Part shown: positions 17,902 to 28,213 of the stretch, piece by piece | Position numbering within the stretch: the stretch's first letter is position 1 | Layout: each line of letters starts with the position of its first letter | From: Streptomyces inusitatus | Lineage (GTDB): Bacteria > Actinomycetota > Actinomycetes > Streptomycetales > Streptomycetaceae | Length of the DNA stretch: 64,000 bases | Direction: 5' to 3' | Assembly (NCBI RefSeq): GCF_014651115.1 | Contig: NZ_BMWG01000003.1 | Location: 377,064-441,063, forward strand | Made by a program: the position numbers and the translations under genes | Notes under the pieces: model-generated | The model's input: only the letters and a program-made list of their open reading frames with translations | Databases searched by the model: none | Told to the model about the DNA's origin: nothing

Positions 17902-18753
17902 TCAGGTCTCGGCCAGGACGGCGAAGAGGGCACCCTGGTTGTCCATGAGTACGGCGATTCGCCCGTAGGGGATGTCGAAGGGCGGGGCCTGGACGCGACC
18001 GCCCAGGCGTACGACAGTGGCCGCCGCGGCATCGCAATCCTTGACGCAGAAATAGACAAGGAAGTGGCCCGGGAGTTCCGGCGGGAAGGCTTCGGTGAGA
18101 ACGCAGCGGCCCGCCACGGCCGTTCGCTCGCCCGGCTCGTCCGCCTCTTCGGGGTCGGCGGGGTCGGCGGGGTCGGCGGTACGCGGGGACCAGAGCCGGA
18201 TGTCCATGGCCGGGCCGCAGCCCGGGCCCAGTTCGGCGGGTCTGGGCAGATCGGTGCCGGTGTAGCCGAAGACCTCCTCGTAGAAGGGGTCGACCCGGTC
18301 CTTGCGCCAGGTGTAGACCTCGGTCCAGCAGTACGCGCCCGGCACCCCCCGGGTCTCGAAGCCGGCCCGGCCGCCCGCCTCGCCGCCCGTCTCGCCACCT
18401 GCCTGCCAGAGCCCGAAGACCGCGCCGCCGGGGTCGGCCGCCATCGCGACCGCGCCGAGCCGGCCCACCGGGCGGGGGGAGCTGATGAGGTGTCCGCCCG
18501 CTTCCGGGACACGGGCGGCGAGGGCGGTGATGTCGTCGGCGGCGAGGTAGACGTTCCAGATGGTGGGCATCCGGCCGTCCCCCTTGGGGGCTATCGCGGC
18601 GGCGAGCAGTCCATCGCTGTAGGCGTCGGTCCAGGGGCCGTCGCCGGGCCGGAAGGTCCAGCCGAACAGCTCCCCGTAGAAGCGCTTCCCCGCCTCGGTG
18701 TCGGGGAGCGCCGCGTCCACCCAGCACGGCGTACCCTCGGGAAATACGGCCAT
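17902..18753 (-). CDS. Two-domain VOC (glyoxalase-like) protein, possible AfsK-binding protein KbpA
   Basis: 283 residues with two vicinal-oxygen-chelate halves: [20 protein letters not shown] with GELFGW, and [14 protein letters not shown] with EEVFGYTG. The halves are separated by a low-complexity stretch ([18 protein letters not shown]) from 9-bp DNA repeats. It ends [14 protein letters not shown], close to antibiotic-binding/hydroxylase-like VOC proteins. It lies immediately upstream of afsK on the same strand (182-bp gap), where kbpA is found in S. coelicolor; KbpA binds and inhibits AfsK. The KbpA identity rests on position and my recollection of that locus, so it is tentative. Confidence 0.8.
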   Translation of the reverse strand: MAVFPEGTPCWVDAALPDTEAGKRFYGELFGWTFRPGDGPWTDAYSDGLLAAAIAPKGDGRMPTIWNVYLAADDITALAARVPEAGGHLISSPRPVGRLGAVAMAADPGGAVFGLWQAGGETGGEAGGRAGFETRGVPGAYCWTEVYTWRKDRVDPFYEEVFGYTGTDLPRPAELGPGCGPAMDIRLWSPRTADPADPADPEEADEPGERTAVAGRCVLTEAFPPELPGHFLVYFCVKDCDAAAATVVRLGGRVQAPPFDIPYGRIAVLMDNQGALFAVLAET

Positions 18754-18929
18754 GGGCCCGGCTCCTTCGCTGCACCGAGTGGTGCTCGTCACACTCAAGT
18801 TAACGGGGCATCGCGGGCATCGCAGCGGATGAAATCGAACATTTGACCAGCTCCGGGCGGGCGACGCCCCGCCCCGGCCGCACCCCATTTGCAGTCGGCC
18901 GAATCGCGCGCCGATCACCCCTCGGTAAG

Positions 18930-18944
18930 CTGACGGCATGACAG
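18930..18944. promoter_or_regulatory. Degenerate CTGACG-type site overlapping the tetR start codon
   Basis: CTGACGGCATGACAG has one intact CTGACG half and a two-mismatch second half compared with the window-wide CTGAYGnnCCGTCAG palindrome. It covers the ATG at 18938. If real, it would suit autorepression of this regulator. Confidence 0.3.
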
Positions 18945-19585
18945 GACAAGTACGCACTGTCGACGGCCGGGTGGCCGGACGACGGGGGCAGGCGACGCGG
19001 CAGAAGCTGCTCGACTGCCTCAGCGAGATGCTCAGCTCGTCGCCGTACCGGGACGTCAAGGTCATCGACGTGGCCCGGAAGGCGGGCACATCGCCCGCGA
19101 CCTTCTATCAGTATTTCCCCGACGTCGAGGGCGCCGTCCTCGAAATCGCCGAGGAGATGGCGAAGGAGGGAGCGGGTCTCACCGCGCTGGTCTCCGGCCG
19201 CAGCTGGGCCGGGAAGGCGGCCTGGCAGAGCTCCGAGGATCTGGTCGAGGGCTTCCTGGACTTCTGGCGTCGCCATGACGCGATCCTGCGGGTCGTGGAC
19301 CTCGGCGCGGCCGAGGGCGACAAGCGGTTCTACAAGATCCGGATGAAGATCCTGAACTCCGTCACCAACTCGCTCACCGAGTCGGTGAAGGAGCTCCAGG
19401 CCAAGGGCCGGGTCGACAAGGACGTCAGCCCCGCCGCGATGGCGGGTTCGCTGGTCGCGATGCTGGCCGCGGTCGCCTCGCACCAGAAGGGGTTCACCAC
19501 CTGGGGCGTGAAGCAGGCCGAGCTGCGGCCGAACCTCGCGCTGCTGGTGCACCTCGGCATCACGGGCCGCAAGCCCACGAAGTAG
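18938..19585 (+). CDS. TetR family transcriptional regulator
   Basis: 215 residues. The N-terminal HTH spans residues about 15-65 (GQATRQKLLDCL ... VARKAGTSPATFYQYFPDV), followed by an all-helical ligand domain. It is divergent from the VOC-afsK pair, with 184 bp between. It is the only TetR gene in the window with a candidate copy of the shared catabolic palindrome at its start, which makes it the best local candidate regulator of the CTGAC-N5-GTCAG sites. That link is inference. Confidence 0.88.
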   Translation: MTGQVRTVDGRVAGRRGQATRQKLLDCLSEMLSSSPYRDVKVIDVARKAGTSPATFYQYFPDVEGAVLEIAEEMAKEGAGLTALVSGRSWAGKAAWQSSEDLVEGFLDFWRRHDAILRVVDLGAAEGDKRFYKIRMKILNSVTNSLTESVKELQAKGRVDKDVSPAAMAGSLVAMLAAVASHQKGFTTWGVKQAELRPNLALLVHLGITGRKPTK

Positions 19586-19608
19586 GGACCCGCGCCCGCG
19601 CGGGTCCC
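19585..19608. terminator. Hairpin between tetR and L,D-transpeptidase genes
   Basis: GGGACCCGCGC (19585-19595) pairs with GCGCGGGTCCC (19598-19608). The 11-bp perfect stem begins on the last base of the tetR stop codon and lies between convergent genes, so it can serve both strands. Confidence 0.7.
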
Positions 19609-19623
19609 CGTACCTCGGCCGTC

Positions 19624-20373
19624 TCAGCCGTCCGTCCCCGGCTTGACGCCCCAGATGTAGAGCTGGTCGTCGATGTCCAGCAGATTCCACAGCGCCTCCG
19701 CGTCCGCCAGACGCAGATTCACGCATCCCGCCGAGCCCCCGCCGTCGTAGAGATCGTCCAGACGGCCGTGCAGGGCCTGACCGCCGTCGAAGAACTGGGC
19801 GTACGGCATCGGCGCGTCGTCGTAGATCGTGGAGACATGGTCACGGCTGCGCCAGTAGATGCTGTGCCAGCCGAGGCGGGTCTCCTCGGTGTCACGGCCG
19901 GTGCGGATCGGCACCGGCGCGAAGACCACCCGTGTCCCGCGCTGCGTCCACAGCAGCTGCCGGTCCAGGTCGACGCAGGTGACGCGGTACGAGCGGACGG
20001 GGCAGTCGCCCGCCGCGTTGGGGTTGGCGCGGGCCGCCAGGGCGACGGTCCACCGGTAGGTGGCGAGGTTCGCGTAGCCGTCGGCCGGGTCGATGGCGTG
20101 CTCGGTCTGGAACGTCCGGATCGCCTCGCAGTCGGCCTTCGACTGGACGCCGTCCACCGGGTGTCCCAGATACTCCTCCAGCTGCCGCTGGTAGGGGCCG
20201 GTCCCCGCGATGCAGGGCTCGGGGGCGGCCGCCGCGGGCGGGGCGGTCAGCGCGGTGGCGGCCACCGCCGCGAACACCGCCGCCAGCAGCGCGGTGCGCG
20301 CCGGCCGGCCGCGGACACCGCCATCCCGCCGACGGCCTCCGACGCCGTGTATACGGCTGGTCCTTCCTCGCAT
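19624..20373 (-). CDS. Secreted L,D-transpeptidase-like protein with peptidoglycan-binding region
   Basis: 249 residues. The start at 20373 has GGAG six nt upstream; longer in-frame starts lack support. A long Arg-rich signal peptide ends near AAAAPEP (about residue 45). A peptidoglycan-binding-like helix region (GHPVDGVQSKADCEAIRTFQ) precedes a YkuD-type domain with DDAPMPYAQFF, ALHG and SAGCVNLRLADAE. The usual catalytic motif is SHGC; here it is SAGC, with the Cys kept and the His replaced by Ala. It would form 3-3 cross-links or attach proteins to peptidoglycan. It follows the giant SpaA-repeat gene on the same strand. Confidence 0.83.
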   Translation of the reverse strand: MRGRTSRIHGVGGRRRDGGVRGRPARTALLAAVFAAVAATALTAPPAAAAPEPCIAGTGPYQRQLEEYLGHPVDGVQSKADCEAIRTFQTEHAIDPADGYANLATYRWTVALAARANPNAAGDCPVRSYRVTCVDLDRQLLWTQRGTRVVFAPVPIRTGRDTEETRLGWHSIYWRSRDHVSTIYDDAPMPYAQFFDGGQALHGRLDDLYDGGGSAGCVNLRLADAEALWNLLDIDDQLYIWGVKPGTDG

Positions 20374-20467
20374 TGCGTACTCCGTTCTCGTACACACGAC
20401 ACACACAGCCCCCGCTCCACAGGTAACCAGCCGGGGCACCGGCCCGCCCCGGGCGATGGGCCAAACC

Positions 20468-20511
20468 GGTGAGGGCGTGTACGGACCGGTCGGCCCGTAC
20501 ACGCCCTCACC
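20468..20511 (-). terminator. Strong hairpin downstream of the SpaA-repeat gene
   Basis: GGTGAGGGCGTGTACGG (20468-20484) pairs perfectly with CCGTACACGCCCTCACC (20495-20511): a 17-bp stem with a 10-nt loop, 21 bp after the stop codon of the long minus-strand gene. Confidence 0.8.
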
Positions 20512-20532
20512 GAACTTCAGGAGGATCGGGGA

Positions 20533-23500
20533 TCAGCCCTTGTGGGGCTTGCTCGGACCTCCCTTGTCGCCCTTGCCGGGCTCACTGCGCTTGTTGGCGA
20601 TGTCGACCGTCACACCCTCGGAGGCGTTCTCCGGGGTGATGACGTACGGACCGAAGACCGGGTTCGCGGGAAGGACATAACCCTCCGGAACGTCGGTCTC
20701 CAGCAGGTAGTACGTCCCGGTGTCCAGGTCCTCGAAGAGGCAGACGCCCTGGGCGTCCGTGGAGCAGCCGTTGCCGACGGGGGTGTCGGACGGGGTGGTG
20801 CCCGAGGCCGAGGTCTGGAGACCGGTCACGCCGTTGGTCTCCTCCCACAGCTGGAACACCGCTCCGGCCAGCTCACGGCCGTTCTTGGCGTCGGTCTTGT
20901 GGAGAGTGATCTTGCCCTTGACCACCGGGGTCTTGGTGTCCTCGGCGGTGACCGTCACACCTTGTGAGGCGTTCTCGGCGGTCAGGACGAGCGGTCCGAA
21001 GACCGGGTTCGCGGGAAGGTCGTACCCGGGGGGCGCGGCCGTCTCCTGCCAGTAGTACGTACCGACCTCGACCGTGCGGGAGCAGACTCCGTTGGCGCCC
21101 GTGGTGCAGGGGGCGCCGACGGTGGTGTCCGGGTTGATGCCGATGGTCTGGAGACCGGGGATGTTGTTGGTCTCCTCCCACAGCTGGAACACCGCACCGG
21201 CGAGGGTGTCACCGGTGTCCGCGTCCTCCTTGACGACGGTCACATCACCCGTGACCACGGGGGTCTGGGTGTTCTCCGCCGTCACCGAGACGCCCTGGGG
21301 GGCGTTGGCCTCGGTGAGGAAGAGCGGTCCGAAGACCGGGTTCGCGGGAAGGTCGTACCCGGGGGGCGCGGCCGTCTCCTGCCAGTAGTACGTACCGACC
21401 TCGACGGTGCGGGTGCACTCGCCGTTCGCACCGGTGGTGCAGGGGCCGCCGACCGTCAGGTCGGGGTTGGCTCCCGTGGTCTGGAGACCGGGGATGTTGT
21501 TGGTCTCCTCCCACAGCTGGAACACCGCACCGGCCAGGGGGTCGCCGCTGGCGGCGTCCTCCTTGACGACCGTGACCTCACCGGTGACCACGGGGGTCTG
21601 GGTGTTGTCGGCCGTCACCGAGACACCGTCGGCGGCGTTCGCGACGGTCAGCACCAGCGGACCGAAGACGGGGTTCGCCGGCAGGTCGTAGCCGGGAGGC
21701 GCGGTGATCTCCCGCCAGTAGTAGGTGCCCACCTCGACGGTGCGGCTGCACTCGCCGTTCGCCCCGGTGGTGCAGGGGCCGTTGTTCTGGGTGTCGGGGT
21801 CCGCGCCCGTGGTCTGGAGACCGGGGATCCCGTTGGTCTCCTCCCACAGTTCGAACACCGCGCCCGCGAGCGGGTCGCCGCTGGCGGCGTCCTCCTTGAC
21901 GACGGTGACCTCGCCGGTGACCACGGGGGTCTGCGAGTTCTCCGCCGTCACCGTCACACCCTGGGGGGCGTTCGCGACGGTGAGGACGAGCGGTCCGAAG
22001 ACCGGGTTGGCCGGGAGGACGTACCCGGGGGGCGCCGCCGTCTCCTGCCAGTAGTAGGTGCCGGTCTCGACGGTGCGGGTGCACTCGCCGTTCGCACCGG
22101 TGGTGCAGGGGCCGCCGACCGTCAGGTCGGGGTTGGCTCCCGTGGTCTGGAGACCGGGGATGTTGTTGGTCTCCTCCCACAGCTGGAACACCGCGCCCGC
22201 GAGCGGGGCTCCGGTGGTCGCGTCCTCCTTGACGACGGTGACCTCACCGGTGACCACGGGGGTCTGGGTGTTGTCGGCCGTCACCGAGACGCCGTCGGCG
22301 GCGTTCTCGGCGGTGAGGACGAGCGGTCCGAAGACCGGGTTCGCGGGAAGGTCGTACCCGGGGGGTGCCGCCGTCTCCAGCCAGTAGTAGGTGCCGATGC
22401 CGACGGTGCGGGTGCACTCGCCGTTCGCCCCGGTGGTGCAGGGGCCGTTGTTCTGGGTGTCGGGGTTGGCTCCGGTGTTCTGGAGACCGGCGATGCCGTT
22501 GGTCTCCTCCCACAGCTGGAACACCGCACCGGCGAGCGGGTTGCCGCTGGCCGCGTCCTCCTTGACGACCGTGACCTCGCCGGTGACAGCGGGGGTCGGG
22601 GTGTTGGAGGCGTTGACGATCACGCCGGTGCCGGCGTTCTCGGCGGTGAGGTTCAGCGGGCCGAAGACCGGGTTCGCGGGCAGGTCGTAACCCGCCGGGG
22701 CGGCCGTCTCCCGCCAGTAGTAGCTGCCGATGCCGACCGTGCGGGTGCACTCGCCGTCGGCTCCCGTGGTGCAGGGGCCGTTCAGCTGGGTGTCGGGGTT
22801 GGCGCCCGTGGTCTGGAGACCGGCGATGCCGTTGGTCTCCTGCCACAGTTCGAACACCGCGCCCGCGAGGGCCTCGTCGGTCTCGGAGTCCGTCTTCACG
22901 ACCGTCACATCGCCCGTGATGACGGGCGTCTGGTCGTTCTGCGCGGTCTCCGAGACGCCGTCGGCGGCGTTCGCGGCGGTCAGCACGAGCGGTCCGAAGA
23001 CCGGGTCGGCGGGGAGGTCGTACCCGGGGGGTGCGGTGGTCTCGCGCCAGTAGTACGTACCGACCTGGACGTTACGGGTGCACTCGCCGTTCGCACCGGT
23101 GGTGCAGGGGCCGTTGATCTGGGTGTCCGGGTTGGCCCCGGAGACCTGGAGACCGGTGACCCCGTTGGTGTCCTCCCACAGCTCGAACACCGCGCCCGCC
23201 AGCAGTGCGCCGGTGGCCGCGTCCGTCTTGACGACGGTGACATTCCCCATGATGGGCGGGGTCTGCTCGTTCTCCGCGTGGGCGGTGACTCCGGTGGAGG
23301 CGTTCTCGGCGGTGAGGATCAGCGGTCCGAAGACCGTGTTCGCCGGGAGGACGTACCCGGGAGGGGCCGCCGTCTCCTGCCAGTAATAGGTGCCCACCTC
23401 GACCGTGCGGGTGCACAGACCGTTGACACCCGTGGTGCAGGGACCGTTGATCGCGGTGTCCGGGTTCCCGCCCGAGGTCTGGAGACCGGGCACGCCGTTG

Positions 23501-26052
23501 GTCTCCTCCCACAGCTGGAACACCGCGCCCGCGAGCAGCGCCCCGGTCCCGGCGTCCGACTTCTCGACGATGACATCGCCGGTGACGGCCGGGGTCTCGG
23601 TGTTCTGCGCCGTCACGGTGACGCCGGTGCCGGCGTTCGCGTCGGTCAGGACGAGCGGTCCGAAGACCGGGTTGGCGGGGAGGTCGTACCCGGGGGGTGC
23701 GGTGATCTCCAGCCAGTAGTAGCTGCCGACCACGACGGTGCGGGTGCACTCGCCGTTCGCACCGGTGGTGCAGGGGCCGTTGTTCTGGGTGTCCGGGTCC
23801 GCGCCCGTGGTCTGGAGACCGGGAATCCCGTTGGTCTCCTCCCACAGCTGGAACACCGCGCCCGCGAGCGGGTCGCCCGTGGCGGAGTCCGTCTTGACGA
23901 CGGTGACATCGCCCTCGACCACGGGGGTCTGGGCGTTCTGCGCCGTCACCGAGACGCCGTCGGCGGCGTTCTCCTCGGTCAGCACCAGCGGACCGAAGAC
24001 CGGGTTCACCGGCAGGTCGTAGTTCGGCGGGGCCGAGGTCTCCTGCCAGTAGTAGGTGCCCACCTCGACGGTGCTGGAGCAGATGCCGTCGGCGCCAGTG
24101 GTGCAGACGCCGCCGATCTGGGTGTCCGGGTCCGCGCCGCTGGTCTGGAGACCGGCGATGCCATTGGTCTCCTCCCACAGCTGGAAGCCCGCGCCCGCCA
24201 GCGGCACTCCGGTGATCGCGTCGGTCTTGACGACCGTCACATCGCCGGTCACGGCCGGGGTCGGGGTGTTCTCCACATCGACGTTGACTCCGCCGGCCGC
24301 GTTCTCCTCGGTGAGGATCAGCGGGCCGAAGACCGGGTCGCCGGGAAGGTCGTAGCCCGGCGGGGCCTGGATCTCGCGCCAGTAGTAGGTGCCCGTCTGG
24401 ACCAGGGCGGCGCACTCGCCGCCGACGTTCGTGGTGCAGGGGCCGTTGATCTGGGTATCCGGATTGGCCCCGGACGTCTGGAGGCCCGCGACACCGTTGG
24501 TGTCCTGCCACAGCTCGAACACCGCGCCCGCCAGCGGGGCGCCGGTCACCGAGTCCGACTTCTCGACGGAGATCTCACCGGTCACCGGTGTACGGCTGTT
24601 GTCCGCGTTGACGGTGACCCCGTCGGGCACATTGCCCGGCCCGAGGACCAGCGGACCGAAGACCGGATTGAGCGGCAGATCGTACCCCGGGGGTGCGGTC
24701 GTCTCGCGCCAGTAGTAGGTGCCGAGGATGACCGTACGGGTGCAGACGCCGTTCGCGCCCGTGGTGCAGTCGGCCCCGACCTTGGTGTCGGGGGTGGCCC
24801 CGGTGGTCTGGAGACCGGCGACGCCGTTGGTCTCCTCCCACAGCTCGAAGACCGCGCCCGCCAGCGGGGCGAGGGTGTCCGCGTCCCGCTTCACGACCTG
24901 GACCGGAGCGGTGACCGGGGCCACCGTGCAGTCCGGCAGATCGCCGTTGAAGGGGTACGCGTGGAACTCCTGGCCACCGCCGCCGCCCACCACGCTGGTG
25001 TGGGTCAGGGAGCCGGTGGAGAAGAAGCGCCCGTTGACGCCCGGCAGGGTGACGGTGGTCATCGACCCCTGGTTGCCGACGAGGACACTGCCCTGGAACT
25101 GGCCGGTGCCGCGCAGACCCACGGCGGTCGCGTCGGGGAAGTTCCACAGCAGCCGGTCGCGGAGCGCGTTGAGCGGGTCGTCGTCGGTGATGCCGCCGCT
25201 GTAGGTGTTGATCGAGCGGTTGGCCCCGACCACATTGACCAGGACGGTCGCGGTCGCGGGGATGTTCTCGAACCGAATACCCTGCTGACCGCCGCTCGCG
25301 GTGGTCAGGTTGAAGTCGGCGTTGAAGACCTGGAGAGCGGAGGTGCCGTCACCGGTGAAGACGGTCTCGCCGCCGGTGTTGACGGCGGTTCCGGTGGCGG
25401 GCCTGGGCCCGTTCTCGTCCCGCGCGTAGCACTGGCTGGAGTCCGTCAGCTGGTCGCGCAGCGCCAGATAGGGGGCTGCCGCGTTCGGGTCCTGGACCAC
25501 GGCGTCGGCGACCGCGGTGCCGGTGTAGGCGCCCGCGTGGCGGACCACCCCGCCCTCGGCGAGCAGCCGCTGACCGGGGGCGATGGTGACGTTGCCGCCG
25601 GTGGTCAGGAAGTCCGAACCGTCCGGCGGGGGCACGCGCGATCCGACCCCGACGATGCCGAGGTTGTAGATGACACTGCCGCCCACCGACTTGTTCTGAT
25701 CAAAGTTGTTGAGGACGACAACCTTTCCCTCGGCCTCCGCCGCCCGTTCCCGGACGAGGAAGTCATTGCCGACGAAGACGTTGATGTTCGCGTCCCGGCC
25801 CATGATGGGGCCGTTGCTGATCGGCGGGAACGGGTCCGGGCAGTCGCCCGGAATACATGGCCCCAGACCGCCCGGCAGCGGTGCGGCCGCCGCGGCCTTC
25901 ACCACGGTGGTCTTCCCCGCCGGAGCCAGTGCGGCGCCGGAGGGCAGCATGCCCGGCCCGAGGGCCAGGGCGGGGGCCGTGACGGTCAGGACGGCACAGG
26001 CCATGCCCGCGGTCCAGGACCGTTGTCGCAATCGCGCGAGGATTGCTCTCAT
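20533..26052 (-). CDS. Giant secreted choice-of-anchor A protein with 13 SpaA-like repeats
   Basis: 1839 residues. A signal peptide (about 1-31, ending in the ALALG region) leads to a choice-of-anchor A domain (about 60-370; [33 protein letters not shown]). Thirteen tandem SpaA/prealbumin-like domains of about 111 residues follow, each with VVKxDxxTGxxLAGAVFxLW, two Cys (GPCTT...GxC), [16 protein letters not shown] and a closing Asn (AENTQTP). Lys, Glu and Asn sit where intramolecular isopeptide bonds form in this fold. The C-terminus is KPHKG, with no LPXTG motif or membrane helix. A stalk or adhesin on the hyphal surface is inferred. AGGAG precedes the ATG by about 10 nt. Confidence 0.9.
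20600..24905 (-). repeat. Thirteen tandem 333-bp coding repeats
   Basis: Each unit encodes one SpaA-like domain. Neighbouring units agree over long stretches at DNA level, for example the segments around 21245-21560 and 22058-22230. Copies 9 and 11 counted from the N-terminus share the variant [20 protein letters not shown], as do copies 4 and 10 the variant [12 protein letters not shown], which suggests duplication of blocks of two or more units. Confidence 0.85.
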
Positions 26053-26164
26053 ACGTGGAGTTCTCCTGTTGGGTATCTGTCCGGTAATTCTTTGGACAGG
26101 CTGATCAGGAGAAACTCAACGGCGTCGGCGACACTCCCGTATAAACGGAACAAGGGTCAATCAA

Positions 26165-27223
26165 TCACCCGGCCGCTCGATCGATGCGGTAATCCCTCAA
26201 TTCTTTTCCGCGTTTTCCGTTCCCGGCCGGCCACTCGTCGTACTGTTCCACCGGGCCCCGGGACCTCGCCCGGTGCTCGCTCGGGCGTACGCCCATGGTG
26301 CGTTTGAAGGCCACGCTGAGGGCGTACGCGTTGGAGTAGCCCACCTGGCGGGAGACGGCCTCGACGGTGGCATCGGTCCGGGCGAGCAGATCGGCGGCCC
26401 GGCAGATCCGCCACTCGGTGAGATACGCCATGGGCGACTGGCCCATCAGATCGCTGAACCGCTGGGCGAACCGGGCCCGGGAGGCCCCGGCCTCGGTGGC
26501 GAGCCCGGCCACCGTCCAGGCGCGGGCCGGATCGCCGTGGATCAGCCGCAGCGCCCGGCCGATCATCGGATCGCCCTGGGCCCGGTACCAGGCGGGGGCC
26601 TGGGCCTCGGGCAGTTCGAACCACTCGCGCAGGCTCATCACCAGCAGCAGATCCAGGAGCCGGTCCAGCACCACCTGCTGGCCCGGGGCCTCCCGGTCCA
26701 GCTCGTACGCGATCATGTCCAGCGCCGGGCAGCCGCCCGCGCCCATGGGGATCCTGGCGATCCTCGGCAGCGCGTCGAGCACCCGTCCCGAGACGCTGCC
26801 GCTGACCTGGTACGTGCCCTTGATCAGGACCGTCTCCTCCGCCCCTTCCGCCCCTTCGGCCGTCTCCTCCGTCCCTTCCGGGCAGGGCGCGTATCCGCAG
26901 ATCGGCTGCTCGCCGACGACGACCCGGCCGTCCGGCGTCGTACAGCGGTCGGGCCCGTGAACCACCAGGCGCGGCGGGGTGCCGGGGGCGTCCGAGACGG
27001 TGTACGGCTCGGGCCCGAGGACGATCATGACGTCCCAGGGGCGCAGCGGCACGGCCTCGCCTCCGTCGGGGGTCACCCAGGCCTCGCCGCTCAGCATGGT
27101 CAGCAGGGTGAGCGGGGTCGGTTCGACGAATCTCAGGGACCAGGGCGGGGCGAAGGCGGACTGGTCGAAGAGGGCCCCCCGGGGGCGGACGTCGTGCAGA
27201 AGGGTCGACAGCGCGTCATCCAT
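26165..27223 (-). CDS. AraC family transcriptional regulator with N-terminal cupin
   Basis: 352 residues. An N-terminal cupin sensor (about 10-110, with LTLLTMLSGEAWV and LRPWDVMIVLG) is followed by a linker and a C-terminal AraC HTH pair (about 225-320: AGLATEAGASRARFAQRFSD and VSRQVGYSNAYALSVAFKRTMG). It is divergent from the NmrA-like gene at 27338 and probably regulates it. TAGACT lies six nt upstream of the ATG and no SD is visible, so a leaderless transcript is likely. A GAEGAEE segment comes from short tandem DNA repeats. Confidence 0.87.
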   Translation of the reverse strand: MDDALSTLLHDVRPRGALFDQSAFAPPWSLRFVEPTPLTLLTMLSGEAWVTPDGGEAVPLRPWDVMIVLGPEPYTVSDAPGTPPRLVVHGPDRCTTPDGRVVVGEQPICGYAPCPEGTEETAEGAEGAEETVLIKGTYQVSGSVSGRVLDALPRIARIPMGAGGCPALDMIAYELDREAPGQQVVLDRLLDLLLVMSLREWFELPEAQAPAWYRAQGDPMIGRALRLIHGDPARAWTVAGLATEAGASRARFAQRFSDLMGQSPMAYLTEWRICRAADLLARTDATVEAVSRQVGYSNAYALSVAFKRTMGVRPSEHRARSRGPVEQYDEWPAGNGKRGKELRDYRIDRAAG

Positions 27224-27337
27224 GGCAGGAGTCTAGAACCGGCCGTGGGTGGCGGGATCAAAAAATGAGACGCTCAAACATCTGAATGAGAGGAACAGCC
27301 ATCCTCCGTTCCGTCCGGCGCGGGTTGACTGTTCCTC

Positions 27338-28186
27338 ATGACTTCCTCCTCAGTTACCCCTGTTCTGGTACTCGGCGGCACCGGCAAGACCGGCCGCCGG
27401 GTGGCCGCGGCCCTGACCCGGGCCGGTTTCACCCCCAAGATCGCCTCGCGCTCCGGCGAGGTCCGCTTCGACTGGCACTCCGACGCCACCTGGGGCCCGG
27501 CCCTGGAGGGCGTCCGCGCGGTGTATGTCGTGGACTCCCAGGGTCCGGAGGCGCCGGCCGAGGTCGCCGCCTTCGCGAAGGCGGCGAAGGCGAGCGGGGT
27601 GGAGCGGCTGGTGCTGCTCTCCGCGCGGGTCTGGGGCGAGCTGGGCGGCGAGACCCTCGCCACCGAGCGCGCCGTCCAGGAGTCCGGTCTCGACTGGACC
27701 GTCCTCCGCCCCGCCTGGTTCAACCAGAACTTCGCCGAAGAGCCCTGGTACACCGTCCCCTTCTCCGAGGGCGAGCTGCGCATTCCCGCCGGTGAGGGCC
27801 GTGAGCCCTTCGTCGATCTGGAGGATCTCGCCGACGTCGCCGTGGCCGCCCTCACCGAGGACGGCCACGCGGGCGAGACCTATGTGCTCTCCGGGCCCGA
27901 GGCCCTCACCCTCCACGAGGTCGTCACCGCCGTCTCGACCTCCACGGGCCGCCCTCTGACCTACACCCCCGTCACCCGCGAGCAGTACATCGAGGAAATG
28001 GAGGCCCGCGGCTACCCCCGCGCCTACGGCGAGGTCTTCAGCGACCTCTTCCACCACATCAGCGTCAGCGGCAGCGCCGAGCTGTCCGACGGGGTCCGCC
28101 GTGCCATCGGCCGTGAGCCGAGGCCCTTCTCCGACTATGTGAGCCGCACGGACTTCGACGCGGTCCTCGACGGCAAGTCCGCCTGA
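27338..28186 (+). CDS. NmrA-like NAD(P)-binding protein (atypical SDR)
   Basis: 282 residues. The N-terminal Rossmann motif VLVLGGTGKTGRRVA (residues about 9-23) is followed by an extended-SDR body (LVLLSARVW, LRPAWFNQNFAEE) typical of NmrA/azoreductase-like redox sensors and reductases. It is divergent from the AraC regulator, with 114 bp between. That gap contains TGAGACGCTCA (27266-27276), an interrupted palindrome that could be an operator. Substrate unknown. Confidence 0.85.
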   Translation: MTSSSVTPVLVLGGTGKTGRRVAAALTRAGFTPKIASRSGEVRFDWHSDATWGPALEGVRAVYVVDSQGPEAPAEVAAFAKAAKASGVERLVLLSARVWGELGGETLATERAVQESGLDWTVLRPAWFNQNFAEEPWYTVPFSEGELRIPAGEGREPFVDLEDLADVAVAALTEDGHAGETYVLSGPEALTLHEVVTAVSTSTGRPLTYTPVTREQYIEEMEARGYPRAYGEVFSDLFHHISVSGSAELSDGVRRAIGREPRPFSDYVSRTDFDAVLDGKSA

Positions 28187-28213
28187 GCGGGCGACCGGCT
28201 GTCGGAGCCGCCG

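Noticed and set aside
20533..20620. LPXTG sorting signal at the C-terminus of the stalk protein
   Set aside because: The end reads [17 protein letters not shown] with no LPXTG, hydrophobic helix or positive tail arrangement.
20600..24905. CRISPR-like or satellite repeat array
   Set aside because: The 333-bp periodicity is entirely explained by in-frame protein domains; no short repeat/spacer pattern exists.
23278..26307. 1009-codon open frame on the plus strand
   Set aside because: It is exactly antisense to the SpaA-repeat gene and exists because of GC-rich codon bias; its product is Arg/Gly/Val-rich with no domain.
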